Part shown: piece by piece, positions 45,540 through 57,244 of the stretch
Numbering within the stretch: the first letter of the stretch is position 1
Layout of the letters: each line of letters starts with the position of its first letter
Source: Brachionus plicatilis
Lineage: Eukaryota; Rotifera; Eurotatoria; Ploima; Brachionidae
NCBI GenBank assembly: GCA_010279815.1
Contig: QEOQ01000455.1
Coordinates: forward strand, 262,635 to 326,634
Length of the DNA: 64,000 nucleotides
Direction of reading: 5' to 3'
Translations under genes and position numbers: made by a program
Notes under the pieces: generated by a model
The model's input: only the letters and a program-made list of their open reading frames with translations
Databases searched by the model: none
What the model was told of the DNA's origin: nothing

Positions 45540-46980
45540 GAAGATGTGTGACGCTAGGCAAAATCACGACTTAATTAAAGAGTGGATTTTTTTTTTTTTA
45601 ATTAAAATAAATTTTTTTTGGTTCCAACTTTTAATTAATTTGATTAGATTTTTTGTTGTTCTGAATGTCGGAGCTCTATTAAGTTAAGTTTTATTAATGT
45701 CATAGATAAAAGAAATTTTTTTTTTTTTAATTTGTTTTTTTATCTTTAAAAATATAAATTTTTTTTGACTTTTTTTTTACCTGAATTTACTTAAAAATAA
45801 ATAAAAAAGGTAAAATAGAGTTGTTATTCTTAAATAAATATTTTTTTTTTTAATTTCAGACAAAATTTAAAAAATATACATTTTATGCGGAAGTTCATTT
45901 ATTTTTTTGCTAATTTTGAAAATTATATTTTACAATATTTACCGCTTATTTACGAATATTACGCTGCAAAAATTAAAAATTTTTTCTGAACATCACAGCT
46001 TTATTGAGTGATATTGTATTCACGTCATAAGTAAAAAAAAAATTCCAAAATTTTCTCCAAAAAAGTTAATTATTTTGAATTATTTTTTATCCTCAAAAAT
46101 ATAAAATTTGATTGATTTTTTTTCTGTCTCGAGTTTTTATTCTTAAATTATTTTTTTTTAATTTCTGACAAAATTTAAATAAAATATATTTTATGTGAAT
46201 GTTCATTTATTTTTTGAAAATTTTTAAAACTCAACAATTTTAAATATTTACCGCTAATTTACGAATGTTGCAATGTAAAAAATAAATATTTTTATTCTGA
46301 GCCTCACAGCTTTATTGAGCTATGTTTTATTCATGCCATAGATAAAAGAAAAATTCAAAAATTTTCTCCAAAAAAGTCTTTTTGAATTATTTTTTATCCT
46401 CAAAAAAATAAAATTTGTTTATTTTTTTTTGACTCGAGTTTTTATTCTTAAATTTTTTATTTACCTCTAATTTATGAATATTGGGATGTAGAAATTAAAT
46501 AATTTTTGTTTTTCTGAATGTCAGAGGTCTATTGAGTTAAGTTTTATTAATGCCATAGATAAAAAAAAATTTTTTTTTAAATTTGTTTTTTAATCCTTAA
46601 AAATATAAATTTTTTTAAACTTTTTTTTTTGAGCTGAATTTACGTAAAAATAAATAAAAAAGCTAAAAAAGAGTTGATATTCATAAATAAATTTTTTTTT
46701 TAATTTCAGACAAAATTTAAAAAATATATATAAGTTCATTTATTTTTTTTTTGATTTTGAAAATTAAATTTTACAATATTTACCGCTAATTTACAAATAT
46801 TACGCTGTAAAAATTAAACATTTTTTTTTCTGAAATTCACAGATTTATTTAGCGATAATGTATTCATGCCGTAGATTTTTTTGGAATCTTCAAAAAAATA
46901 AAATTTGATTGATATTTTTTCCCTGAATTTACGTAAAAAATCAATTAAAAGGGTAAATTATTGAATCAAAATTTATATTT
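45540..46980. repeat. Degenerate tandem repeat (unit about 210-335 bp, about five units) upstream of RGS exon 1
   Basis: Recurring landmarks are TTCTGA(a/g)..TCA(C/G)AG(C/G)TTTATT, TTTATTCATGCCATAGATAA and ACAATATTTACCGCTAATTT. They appear at about 45665, 45990, 46300, 46520 and 46840. AATTTCAGACAAAATTTAA recurs at about 45855, 46160 and 46700. Units have diverged and vary in length. Confidence 0.7.
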
Positions 46981-46989
46981 TTTTAATTA

Positions 46990-49540
46990 AATAGTTTTAG
47001 CACAAACTCAATAAAAATTTACATTTTAACCCCCCCACTTTTTATTTACATTTACCACAAATTAAATTATCATTTTTCCTCAACATTTATTAATTTACCA
47101 TAAATTTAATAAAAGTAGCAACAAATTTTATTGTTTACCGCTTCTTCTACAATAGCTATACTTTTTTTTTTTTCAACTTCATTTCAACTTTTATATTCAT
47201 TTTTGTTGTTAAAATGATCCTAATTGTCACTGATCCTCCGAAAATTTTTAATGGAAACATTATGACATGTTTTATTGCAGGCGCATAATAATTTGCGTCC
47301 TCAAAATTTTTTTTGTAACAAAACCAAAAAAATAATTACAAAGAGAAAAAATTATCAAAAATTTAGAAAAAAAGAAATTTGAAGTATCTTACTTGGAACA
47401 TTACGTTTCACAAGATATTTTAAGATTAGATTATGTTCTTTAGATAAAATCTTATCAGGAAATAAAAATTAAATTAAATTAAACGATTTTATTAATTAAT
47501 TTGGTTATGATAATCAAATGGATAAAATTAATATTTTATTAAAATAATTTTATTTTTTGCGTTATGGTCGACTGCCACTAAAAGTTAAAAATCATTATTT
47601 TAAAAATAAAGGAATTCACATTTATAAAAAAAAATAAAAACCAATTTAAAAAAATTCCTTAATTTAATTGTTTTAAATTGGATATAATTTTTTTTAACTT
47701 AATTTTCTTTCCTGTTTAGGGGTTAAATTTGAGTTTTGGTGTCAATGGCACTTTTTAGACAAAAAAAAATGGCAAAAAAAAATCTTTCAATATAACTCCA
47801 CAATAAAGGACAAATTTTTAAAGCCGGTCTCGAAAGGTAATAATAAATATAGAAGATAAACTCGATTGAGTAACCTCTGTGTTAGATCGGAGCTGTTGTT
47901 CAAAAAGATAATAGAAAGGAGATAACATTGATTTCCTAAAAAAACATTAATTCAATTGAAGGGGTGATTCATTTCATTGTAAAAAATTTACTTAAAAATT
48001 TTAAAAAAATTTAAAAATTTAAATTAATTTTAAATTTATACAAGAATTGAATTAAAAATTTGGATATCGAAATTATGAGCTTAATAATGTGTCAATATAT
48101 AAATCTAAATCAAAGAGCTTATTGATGAAGCTAAGAATGGCAAAGGAAGTGAAGAATTTTTAATTTTAAATAAGCTGACAATGATACTTTTATTTTTAAA
48201 ATCTCATTTTTTATTTTTGTAAAATTTGAGAAATCAAATACTGATAGCCCACAACAAAAAATAAATAATTTTGATAGTACCCTGGGTCGACGAAAAATTT
48301 TAAAAACAAAAAAAAATCTTAAAATTTTTCAAATCAAAACAAATTCAAAAATAAAGTCAAATTTTGGACTTGATCATAAATTATCTTCAAAATTTCAACT
48401 GATATCAACAGTAATAAAATTTTTTTTTTTAGATCGCTATTTAATATGGCTCTGCTTATTTATTTCAAATTTTTGAGACGAAATTTTTCTCTTCGCTCGT
48501 CATAAATAAAATTAAAAATTATAAATAAAATTTAAAACGAGTCCTTTATCTAGAGTTTTTGTGCATAAAAACTTTGATCAAAATTAATAAAAATTCTGCT
48601 CTAAATAATCAGCATTTAAAAAAAAAAGACAAGATAATTTTTTTATGATTAATTTTTTCTTAAATTAAAATTTTCGAAACCAAAAAATATTTATCGAAAA
48701 CAATCATTTTTATACAAGAATAAGGACGGTCTTTTCACATTGAACAATTTGACCAAAATCTAATATTTCCTGGAATTCCAATTATTTTCTAATCTTTATG
48801 AATTAATCATTAAAAAAAGCTTTTCAAATACTGACTAATCAAGACAATCTTCTTATCGCTTGGTTTAAAATATTAATAAAAATATTAAATTCTTCTTTGA
48901 TTTAATTAAGCACTTCATAATAAAAAATGAAAAAATTAATCTCACAATTATGGCATTTTTATTAAAACAAATTTTTGATAAAACTCCCGTTTGATTATCA
49001 TTCTCAAGACCTGTATCTAAATATGATGCTAATTTTAATATCAACTCCTCGTATCCCAAAAATTATCTTTATCTCGTTTGATTATTTACCAGAATCTTAA
49101 TCCGGTTCGCATAATTTTATTAACTTTGAATCTTTTTTATTAGATTACAGAAAAAGCTCTTAAAAGTGAATAAAAATATTGTCTGATTGCACAATATTTT
49201 TTGGTATCTATAATTGGAAAATTTTTTTTTAGATATTAATAAAAAATTTGAACTATTTATATAATATTTATTTTAGAAAGACCATGTAAACCTATGTTTG
49301 ACCACCAATGCTTGAAATTTGTGACCCTAAATATTTGGGCCCTTTACAATTAAAAATAATTAAAAAATCATTTAATAAATAAATTAAAGTATTATTAAAT
49401 GTTGAATTATTAAATGGCTTTAAATAAAAATATCAGTCTTTAATCTGAGGAAACTTTAGCTCGGAATAATTGATCTGAGAAGTCCTAGGAAAATTTTTTT
49501 TTACTCCAATCATCTTATTTTCTAAATTTCACTGTGAAAA
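46990..49540. other. AT-rich DNA upstream of the RGS gene, nothing recognised
   Basis: No domain-bearing frame. The open frame at 48865-49059 (- strand) lacks an ATG and recognisable features. It would contain the 5' end of the long RGS transcript if exon 1 is not the first exon. Confidence 0.45.
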
Positions 49541-49557
49541 AAGTAACCTAACTTTCT

Positions 49558-50410
49558 GGGTCTATAGTAATAGGTGACCAGTCTTGGTAACATAACATTT
49601 GACCATGACTGGTCACCTAATTTTCAAAGATAGAATAAATGATCAGAAATTGATCACCTGTTATAATTTTTGGTTTGGTCACTAATTTTTTTTTAATTTT
49701 TGGAATAATAAATTTATAATTAATTTTAAAATAATTTTTATTTAGATAAATTTACGTTAATTATCGTAAATTTTTGTCAAATTAACAAAATTAATTTATG
49801 AAAAAATTCTTTTACTGATTTAAATTTTTTCTTTTTTAACTAAATGAAAAAATTTTTTATCTTTTTTCGTAGAATTTGGTAAATTTTCGCAAAAAAATTT
49901 ATATTTTGGTAAAAAATTTAATTTTTTTATTTCAAGCAAATGGTATTGTGAAATTTTATACATAGCTTTCAATACTACAAGAAAAAAATTTTATAACTTT
50001 TGTTCAAATGGTCAAAAACTTGTTCAGCAGATAAAAAAAAAATGAAACAACTTTTGTCTCACCTCCTACGAAAGTATAACAGTTTGTTTCATGAAAAGCA
50101 CCTGAAAATCCAAAATGCATACATGGATCTACAGAAAAAGTAAAAAATTTTTTAGAGAAGTCCTGTCAAGTCTCCTGAATGCAATTATTGTTTTGAGCGA
50201 AAAAAGCTAAAAATTCATATGGCTAAAAAACATTGAAACATAAAAACTGATGATTACGGATTTCTTTGGTCAGGTATTAAATTTTTTGGTCACTTAATTT
50301 TTTATTATTTAACTTCTGGTCACATGTGTCCACATATTCCATTTTTGTAAATTATTTAATTGGTCACATATTTTAAGTGAGGGGTACTGGTCACCTTTTA
50401 CTATAAACCC
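49558..50410 (+). mobile_element. Zinc-finger mini-transposon, copy C (853 bp)
   Basis: The left end GGGTCTATAGTAATAGGTGA is the inverse of the right end TCACCTTTTACTATAAACCC with two mismatches. The flanks are AACTTTCT and AACTTTAT (7/8, 8 bp). GGTCAC/GTGACC occurs at least four times near each end. The gene relic lies at 50110-50236. Confidence 0.75.
50110..50236 (+). pseudogene. Single zinc-finger protein of mini-transposon C, frameshifted
   Basis: One frame reads TEKVKNFLEKS, then a +1 shift near 50160 leads into SPECNYCFERKKLKIHMAKK, H, stop. It aligns with the copy A and B proteins (VKKTLSK...C--C...KL-IAKKH), but the loop between the Cys and His pairs is shorter. Cys and His ligands are all present. 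Confidence 0.55.
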
Positions 50411-50754
50411 AACTTTATAAAACCTTAAACTATTTTTTAAAGTAAAAAATTAATTTTGGAGAATTCTTTAATTAATTATCTCTACATAGACTGATTAACA
50501 CTTTATTTATTAAATTCATTCTAAAATATAGATAATATATAAAAATTTAAAATATTAAAAATATTTAAAAAAAAAGAATATGATTTAAGTTTTTATATTT
50601 TAATTACATAGTTACTTGAAAAAAAAAACAGCAAGGTATTCAAGTTAAATAATTCAAATTTTGAAACAAATTTAAAAAAAATTAATTTTATGCTATTGAA
50701 AATTTCAACATTGATCTCTTAATCACAAAGCAATTTATAGAGTTAAAAAAAGCT

Positions 50755-50953
50755 AAATGGAAATTTAGCACCTTAATGTAAAAATTATTTATGTAAACAC
50801 ATTGTAGCAGTCTCAGCTAAGACTCAACTGACTCAAATCGATTTTGGATTTAAAAAATCCGGTTTCCAAAAGAAGCGTGGTAGGAAACCCATGGCAAAAG
50901 ACTGGTTCGTAAAGAATTTAAAAAAAATTAAAAAGCAACATTTTGTACATTAA
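50755..50953 (+). pseudogene. MULE transposase tail: degraded SWIM finger plus AT-hook
   Basis: The frame reads CKNYLCKHIVAVSAKTQL, IDFGFKKSGFQKKRGRKPMA, KDWFVKN, stop at 50951. CKHI is the CxH half of a SWIM finger; the first half (around TGGAAATTTAGCACC) is mutated and out of frame. KKRGRKP is an AT-hook. This arrangement links the isolated AT-hook tails elsewhere in the window to SWIM-bearing MULE transposases. Confidence 0.55.
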
Positions 50954-51484
50954 CTAATATATTTAACTGATAAATTGAACTTATTTAATAAATGATTTCT
51001 TGTAAAGCATAAATATTTTTTGTTTAATAATTTATTTTTTGGAAAAAATTGAAGCATTTATATTTATTTCCTTTGTTTAAAACTTAAAGAATAGATTTTC
51101 TTTTATTTTTTACTTATTTCGTTTATTTACTAGAACAAGCAATGTTTTTATATGTTCTGCTATAAACAAAGTTAAAAATTCTATTTAATTCTATTCTTTT
51201 GAATACCCGACTTAATTGTGTAATTGAAACATTGCAATTTATTCTTTCTTTCCTGAAACATGCAGCACCTGTGATTACTCTTTTCAATTTAATTTATATT
51301 TTTTATACAAAAAAGAAATAAATTTATTTAATAAATTTAATAAATTTTTCTTGAAAAAATAAACAAAAAAGTGTTGTGAGTCGATTCAACTTGTTTATCT
51401 GAAAAATGTATCGTTTTAATAAAATTTATATTCAGTTGTATTTATATTTGGCATACAAACAATTCATAATGGTCACATTTTTAA

Positions 51485-51735
51485 CTTGTATGTAATCATT
51501 AAAAATTTTTTTTTAAATTTATTCTTTCGTTTCATATATTCTGAAAGAACATAAAATTTTCTACACTCTCGTATATAGTTTTATTTAAAAAAGGGCGCGC
51601 AAATTTTTATTATTGAAAAAAAAAACACTTATTTTCACTTGAATCGTATGTAGTCATAGGGATTACTTAATAAAAGACTTTTTTTTCTTTTAAAATAAGG
51701 CAGACAAAATTCTGAACTAATCTATGGATTTTCTT
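51485..51735 (-). repeat. Dispersed repeat X, inverted copy
   Basis: It matches the left half of the 42110-42330 copy in reverse: CTGAAAGAACATAAAATTTT, TAGTCATAGGGATTACTTAA, AATTCTGAACTAATCTATGG. It adds GGGCGCGCAAATTTTTATTA. Confidence 0.7.
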
Positions 51736-51953
51736 TTTTAAATTTTAACTCTATTTTATATAAATAAAGTCTCAAAAACATATAATTTCAATATAATATT
51801 ATATAATAGCTTTTTTTTGGGGTGTATTTAACCGATCTCCTATAAATAATGACATGTACCCTAACGAACGATGTACTTGATAAATCTTTTAAGTGTATAA
51901 CCTAAAAAAATAAATTTCTCTTCTTAAATAAATAATTTTGTCTTAGTTAATGA

Positions 51954-52375
51954 ATAGTGTTGGGCGGCGGCCAAGCCTGGCCGGTCCGAACGCGACCAAA
52001 ATAAGGCGGCCACTTTGGCGGTCAGACAAAATCAGCGGTAAAAAATTTCTGGGAAAAAGTTTTTGATGTTCTTTTAAGTTTTTTTAAAGATTTAAGGAAA
52101 CGAAAAATTTTCAAATATCACATACAAATCTCAAAACTCTAATTTAGAAAAAAAAATTCAAAAATTTAGCTTTTTCAAGAAAAATTATTTTTTTTAAAAA
52201 ATATTTGGCATTTTCTAACAAAATTATTAAAAAAAATTATTGTCAATTTTCTTACTCTTAAGGAAATTTATTTCGCTGATATGGTTTGATCGCAAATTTT
52301 GTCATCCGTCTTTGATTTGGCCGGCCAACTCAGCGGTCCAAATTTTTGGCCGCCGGCCTGGCCATATGTCTATAT
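51954..52375. mobile_element. GC-rich inverted-repeat element (hAT-like)
   Basis: The left end TAGTGTTGGGCGGCGGCCAA and the right part GGCCGCCGGCCTGGCC are roughly inverted and far more GC-rich than anything nearby. GGCCGGTCC/GGACCGC-type motifs recur inside both arms. TAGTGTTG matches hAT family 2 ends, but the right end does not finish in CAACACTA, so the boundary there is uncertain. Confidence 0.45.
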
Positions 52376-52377
52376 GT

Positions 52378-52985
52378 CTACATACGATTTAAGTGAAAAT
52401 AAGTGTTTTTTTTGTTTTTTTTTTAATAATAAAATAATAATCTTGATATTTTAATTAAATTAAATTAATATAAAGTGTCATCGTTTTCGTAATGACCATT
52501 GTCTGTCATCTTTCTTGCTTTTAATATTTTATTTGATATTATTTTGATTTGTGATTGATGTTTTTTAATTATTTCTTTTACTATAAAAATGTAATACTTT
52601 ATTTCATTTATTCGTTTTATTTGAATATTTCCACGAACAATATAAAACGTTTTCCTAGGCCTATTGTTGTATTTGTTGTAAGTGTAGTTTTATTATTTAA
52701 TAAAATAAAATTTAAAAAAAAAATAAATTGAGTTTTATTATCCGAGGGTTAACATATATAATTTTGAAAAATGTTTTAATTTTATCATTGAAAATCTGGA
52801 TGTGAAAGAACTACACTTTTTTTAGAAGGCTAGTTATTTTTGGACCCCTTGGTAAAAAAATATTTTTTAAGCCTTCAAAAAAAAATGAAAATTAGGGTTT
52901 AAAAGGACGTAGTTTACGAATTTAAAGTCAAAATTGTGAAATTCAGATAGCGCTTAAGTTTTGAATTGCTTGAACTTTATGGTAT
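52378..52985 (+). repeat. Repeat X, right-half copy and fragments
   Basis: CTACATACGATTTAAGTGAA (52379 onward) inverts the 51620-51660 segment. At 52740-52985 the right half of X recurs (GGACGTAGTTTACGAATTTA, AAATTCAGATAGCGCTTAAG). Confidence 0.65.
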
Positions 52986-52989
52986 TGTC

Positions 52990-54400
52990 AATTTTTAATG
53001 CAAATTGAACAAAAATTCTTCATTTTTTAGAAAATTAAAATTAAAGTTAACAAAAAATATTTGAAATGATAGTCCAACATGATGCAACATACTTTGTTGC
53101 ACCTTTATAACATAAAATAAAATTTTTATTTTCTTTTTTTTTTCAAATCAAATCAATAGTCTATTTAAATCTTGTTGATTCTTATTTTTTGTCTTTTATT
53201 ACACTAAAAAAATTATTTTAGGTAAAAAAGGTATTTTTAAAATATTTTTTATTAACTTTAATTTTAATTTACCAAAAAATGAAGATCAATAAATGAATTT
53301 GTATTTATACAATTTGTTTCTGTCGGAAAAGTTCTTGCTTTAAGTCAACTTCTATTTTGCCTAAGTGGATTTTTAGTCGACTGGGAAAAGATTTGTAGGT
53401 GACTCACAACATCAAAAAATGAGCAATGGGTGATTAAAATTTCTACACAAATAATTATTCATCTTTGCTCAAATCATAGTTTTTTCTACTGCTAGACTAT
53501 TTAATTGTTTAAAAGAAAATATGAAAATACATTTTCTGCCTATTTACTCTGAGAGTATGTGAAAAAAAATTACTAATAAAATTATCAAGTTAAATTTTCG
53601 GCAATTTAGAAAATAATCGCTCAAGTATTGATTTTTTTCTAAATGTGAGATTAGAAAAAAAGCTTCTTGAATAGATTATTTATTAAAACAAAATTCTGGT
53701 GTTAAGCTCAGAACAAGAGAGATTTTTTTTTACTTTTCAAATGTTAATAAATTTAATTAAATCTCTAAGAAAATAAATCTGTTCTCGCAAAGCTCCCAAG
53801 TCAGACATGAGAATCTTGGTTTATTTTGTTAGCTATTAGAAACAGATACATTTTTGTTGCTGGCTTAATCTGACTGGCAAATGGCTTCAGTTGCAAAACA
53901 ATTCCAATTTAAGCCGTAAAAGAAAATACACTAAAAATCAATTAACTAAGCGTTATTTAACATTTTGATATTCTAGTTGTGAGAAAATTGAAAAGGAATT
54001 GTCAAGAGATAAGTTTCTTTTGTTTTTTTGACTAAGTCTATCTAGAACTTGTTTGAAATGATGCTATTAATTGTGATTTATTTCGTGAGTCAATGCCTAA
54101 AGCGGAATTAACGCTTTTAAAATTTAATTACCACTCTTGGCACATTGACTCATTATACACTAATGGAGAAGTAATGAGTTAAATATGAAAATTTAAATTT
54201 TCATAGCCCACTCAAACAATTCGATGGCAATAAAGTCAATACTAAAATAAGGAGTATTAATAAGGAGCTGATAGAAGTTGAGCGATTGCTTTTCAAATGG
54301 AAAATGAAAGTGTCTGTTGAAAAGTCATGCTAGGTGATCTAACAAAGTTTAAGGAAACATTTTGATCATAAAAATTTTTAAAGTCAAAAATTTTCCCAAA
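52990..54400. other. AT-rich DNA with a more complex stretch
   Basis: No gene seen. Positions 53760-54340 are less repetitive and contain GACTCATTATACACTAATGG, but no frame or site can be supported. Confidence 0.4.
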
Positions 54401-54415
54401 AAATTTAATTCTTTT

Positions 54416-54690
54416 CAGGGTTGTTTAAAAGTCACAAGTCTCAATTCAAGTCAAAGTCCGGACCTTTTTTTTTTCAAAGTACCAGCATAGACTTTATTTT
54501 TTTTTTTAATTTTGAAAACTGAAGAAGAATTGTGAAGACATTAATTCTAAAATTTAAAGAAAATTTTGATATATGGCAAATCTATTGCATTAGACATAAA
54601 TTTTTTTGATATGAAGCCTGATCTAGCAAATTTAAATAAAAAGTCTTGCTTAGGACTTTTTTTAATGACTTGGACTTTTAAACAACTCTG
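54416..54690. mobile_element. hAT MITE family 1, copy g
   Basis: CAGGGTTGTTTAAAAGTCAC to CAACTCTG, with an exact 8-bp TSD ATTCTTTT. The interior matches copies b and f. Confidence 0.85.
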
Positions 54691-54829
54691 ATTCTTTTAT
54701 TCAAAAACTATCTATTCAATTGTATTTTAATTTTGTATAAATTTGAGAAAAAAAATTTTTTTTTTAATTTTTGATAGTTTACAAAAAGTTCAAATTTAAT
54801 CAAGTAGCAAAAATAATTTACACTCAAAT

Positions 54830-55632
54830 TACCAAGGTGTCATTTTTGACATTTTGAAGGTCATTTTGAAACATATCTCTGCCAAATTTTTTTTATTAAA
54901 ATTTTTTTTGTCGGCAAATTAATTAATTTGATAAATGAATACAAAAAAAATTAAAATTAAAAAAAAATCTAAATTTTTCTGCAAAAAATAAAAGTTTACT
55001 TAGTTTACCGGTGGTGTCATTTTTGACACATCATTCATTTTATCTACTAGATATAAAATAAAACAAAATGATCTAACAGGGTGTCCTTTTTTTCTTTGAT
55101 TTATTCTTCTTTAATAAAATAATTTAAATTAAAAAAAAAATTTAAATGCTGAGACGGCAATCAACCCTTAATGCTCGCCAGGAGTTGGAAAAGTACAAGA
55201 ACTGATGGTATAGAGTCAGGAATTTCAGATGAAGAAACAAACAATGAAAATAAGAGTGAAAACGACTATTTTGATCAAGATGTAAATTTTAACTCTTCTG
55301 AAGATGAAGAGGATGACATTGATGAAATATATCAACACATCGATGAAGCAATAGATAGTGTTATTCAAAACATAAATGATCCTGATAAAGTAGATCCTAA
55401 TTTAGACAGAACAAGTAAAATAAATGTTATTTGGACAGGATTAAAAGATGGTAAAGAAACTAGTATGCTGAAGAAGATTAATTTTGAACAGAAAGCTGGA
55501 CAAACTAGCTACGCTACTAGACACATCGATAATTCAAAATTGTCCGCTTTTTTTATGATTTTTGACTTGACAATTATAAATTTGATTATAAATAATACAA
55601 ATAAAAATGCTCAACAACATGAACCCTATCCA
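54830..55632 (+). mobile_element. piggyBac-like element fragment, cut by a MITE
   Basis: It comprises two copies of a palindromic motif GGTGTCATTTTTGACA (54836-54851 and 55013-55028) followed by the transposase N-terminal frame at 55171. The motifs lie in the subterminal position where transposase binding sites are expected. The right side is lost beyond the MITE insertion at 55633. Confidence 0.5.
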
Positions 55633-55634
55633 CA
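55171..55634 (+). pseudogene. piggyBac-like transposase N-terminal part
   Basis: About 153 residues are readable. The start is an acidic Ser/Asp/Glu-rich region (EDEEDDIDEIYQ) as in PGBD-type proteins. Then W90-TGLKDGKE, NFEQKAGQT, KLSAFFMIFDLTIINLIINN and TNKNAQQH follow. The last part matches the FxLFFTxxLxxxIxxxTNxYA signature at the start of the piggyBac (DDE_Tnp_1_7) domain. The frame then runs into MITE sequence (SCLKVTSL). Catalytic aspartates would lie downstream and are absent. ATG at 55171 is not certain; the acidic stretch may begin upstream. Confidence 0.6.
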
Positions 55635-55755
55635 GAGTTGTTTAAAAGTCACAAGTCTCATGGCAAGTCCAAGTCCGGACTTTTTTTTTTCAAAAGTCAG
55701 AGCAAAGACTTAAATTTTTTTTTCAAAATAAAGTCCAAGTCCGGATTTGGACAAG
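55633..55755. mobile_element. hAT MITE family 1, copy h (right end lost)
   Basis: CAGAGTTGTTTAAAAGTCAC starts the copy and the internal CAAGTCCGGAC arms are present. The terminal CAACTCTG is missing. It interrupts the piggyBac-like frame. Confidence 0.7.
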
Positions 55756-56198
55756 ATTGCATACTACTTTTAATACATAGAACACAAATAAAATGTTTTA
55801 TTATCAAATTTAAATGAAATAGATCAAATATTAAAAAAAAAATATACCAAAAAAATTGAAAATTACCCAAATAAATTTGGTTACTTATTTTTTGTTTACA
55901 TATATTAATTTGACAATAATAGAAAATTTTTTTTTAATAATGGCTTACCGCAAGTTTCTCATAATTTACTCACACTGTCAGTTGTTTTTTGTCGCTTTTT
56001 ACTTTTTGAAGTTAAAAAATTTAAAATTGTATAGATTATTTCGAAATTCAAATTTAAAATTTGAATTAAAAATTATTAAAGCTTTATATTAATCAAGTAA
56101 TAAAATTAACTTAAAAATGATTGTTGTTTTTTTATCTTTTCATATCTATTAGAAAATTGAAATATTCTCCAGATTTAATTTATTATTTAATAAAAAAT

Positions 56199-57089
56199 TA
56201 GTGTTGAAAATCAAATTGGCGATTTGAACAAATTATTCGATTTATTTCGATTTAAATTTAACATTAAATTTGGATTCAAATTTAAACATAAATAAAATTT
56301 GGATTAAAATTTAAACTAAAAAAATATTTAAATTCTAAGATTATCTTAAATAATTCTAAATTCTATTTAAATTATGTTTTAATTAAAATTACTTAAACAA
56401 TTTGACTAATTTAAATTTTCAGATATAACTAAAACCTACTAAAATTTTATGCTGATATCCCAATTCCATAACATGCTCTTTTTTCAAATGACCAAGCATG
56501 TTGCTTGAGTAATTTGTATTACTATATTCAACAGTGAAATATCAGCATTTTTATTTACTAAAATTTTCTAACTTTAATTGAATTATTGTGGTAAGAGATC
56601 TATAAAAGTATTGCTTTTTGTGTATCGATCGAGAAGAGATTGAGTTTGACATATTTTTAAGACTATAAATTTGTTTTTAATAAAATAAAAATTAATATTT
56701 ATATATTGTTGACCTAAGAACTTGAACAAAAAAATAATAATTGGAAAAAGAAAAAAAATGGAAAAAACTTTATTTTTAGAATTTATTTGTAAATAACGTT
56801 TTAGAATTAATACACTTAATATAAAAACCACCAAAATAAATTTAAATTTTCGTTTTGATTTTCAAATAAAAGCTTAATAATTTGACTTTTTTAATTCTAA
56901 ATTGAATTGAATTATGATTAAAATTTGAATTTAAATTAAATTATTATTCTGGGTTTAAATTTAAACTCAATTAAAAAAATTAGTTTAAATTTAAACTCAA
57001 ATAAAAAATAAGCTTAAATTCAAACTCAAATTTAAAAATTAATTTAAGTATTTAAAAGTAAATTCAAATGCTATTTATTTACAACACTA
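56199..57089 (-). mobile_element. hAT family 2 element, copy 2 (891 bp), opposite orientation
   Basis: The ends TAGTGTTGAAAAT and ATTTACAACACTA are flanked by an exact 8-bp duplication TAAAAAAT (56191-56198, 57090-57097). Its reverse complement aligns end to end with the copy at 40289-41235, including the 65-aa-frame region (56583-56834) and the BED-finger remnant near 56455-56545. Confidence 0.8.
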
Positions 57090-57244
57090 TAAAAAATAAT
57101 TAGATTATCTTTATTTGAACAGACTAAAATGATAAAAATTCTCAACCTTATATTAGTAAAATGATTTTAAAATTTGATCTTAATATTAAAAAAGGAAAAT
57201 ATATTTTTATAATAATTAAAATATAATAAAAAAAAACTCCATTT

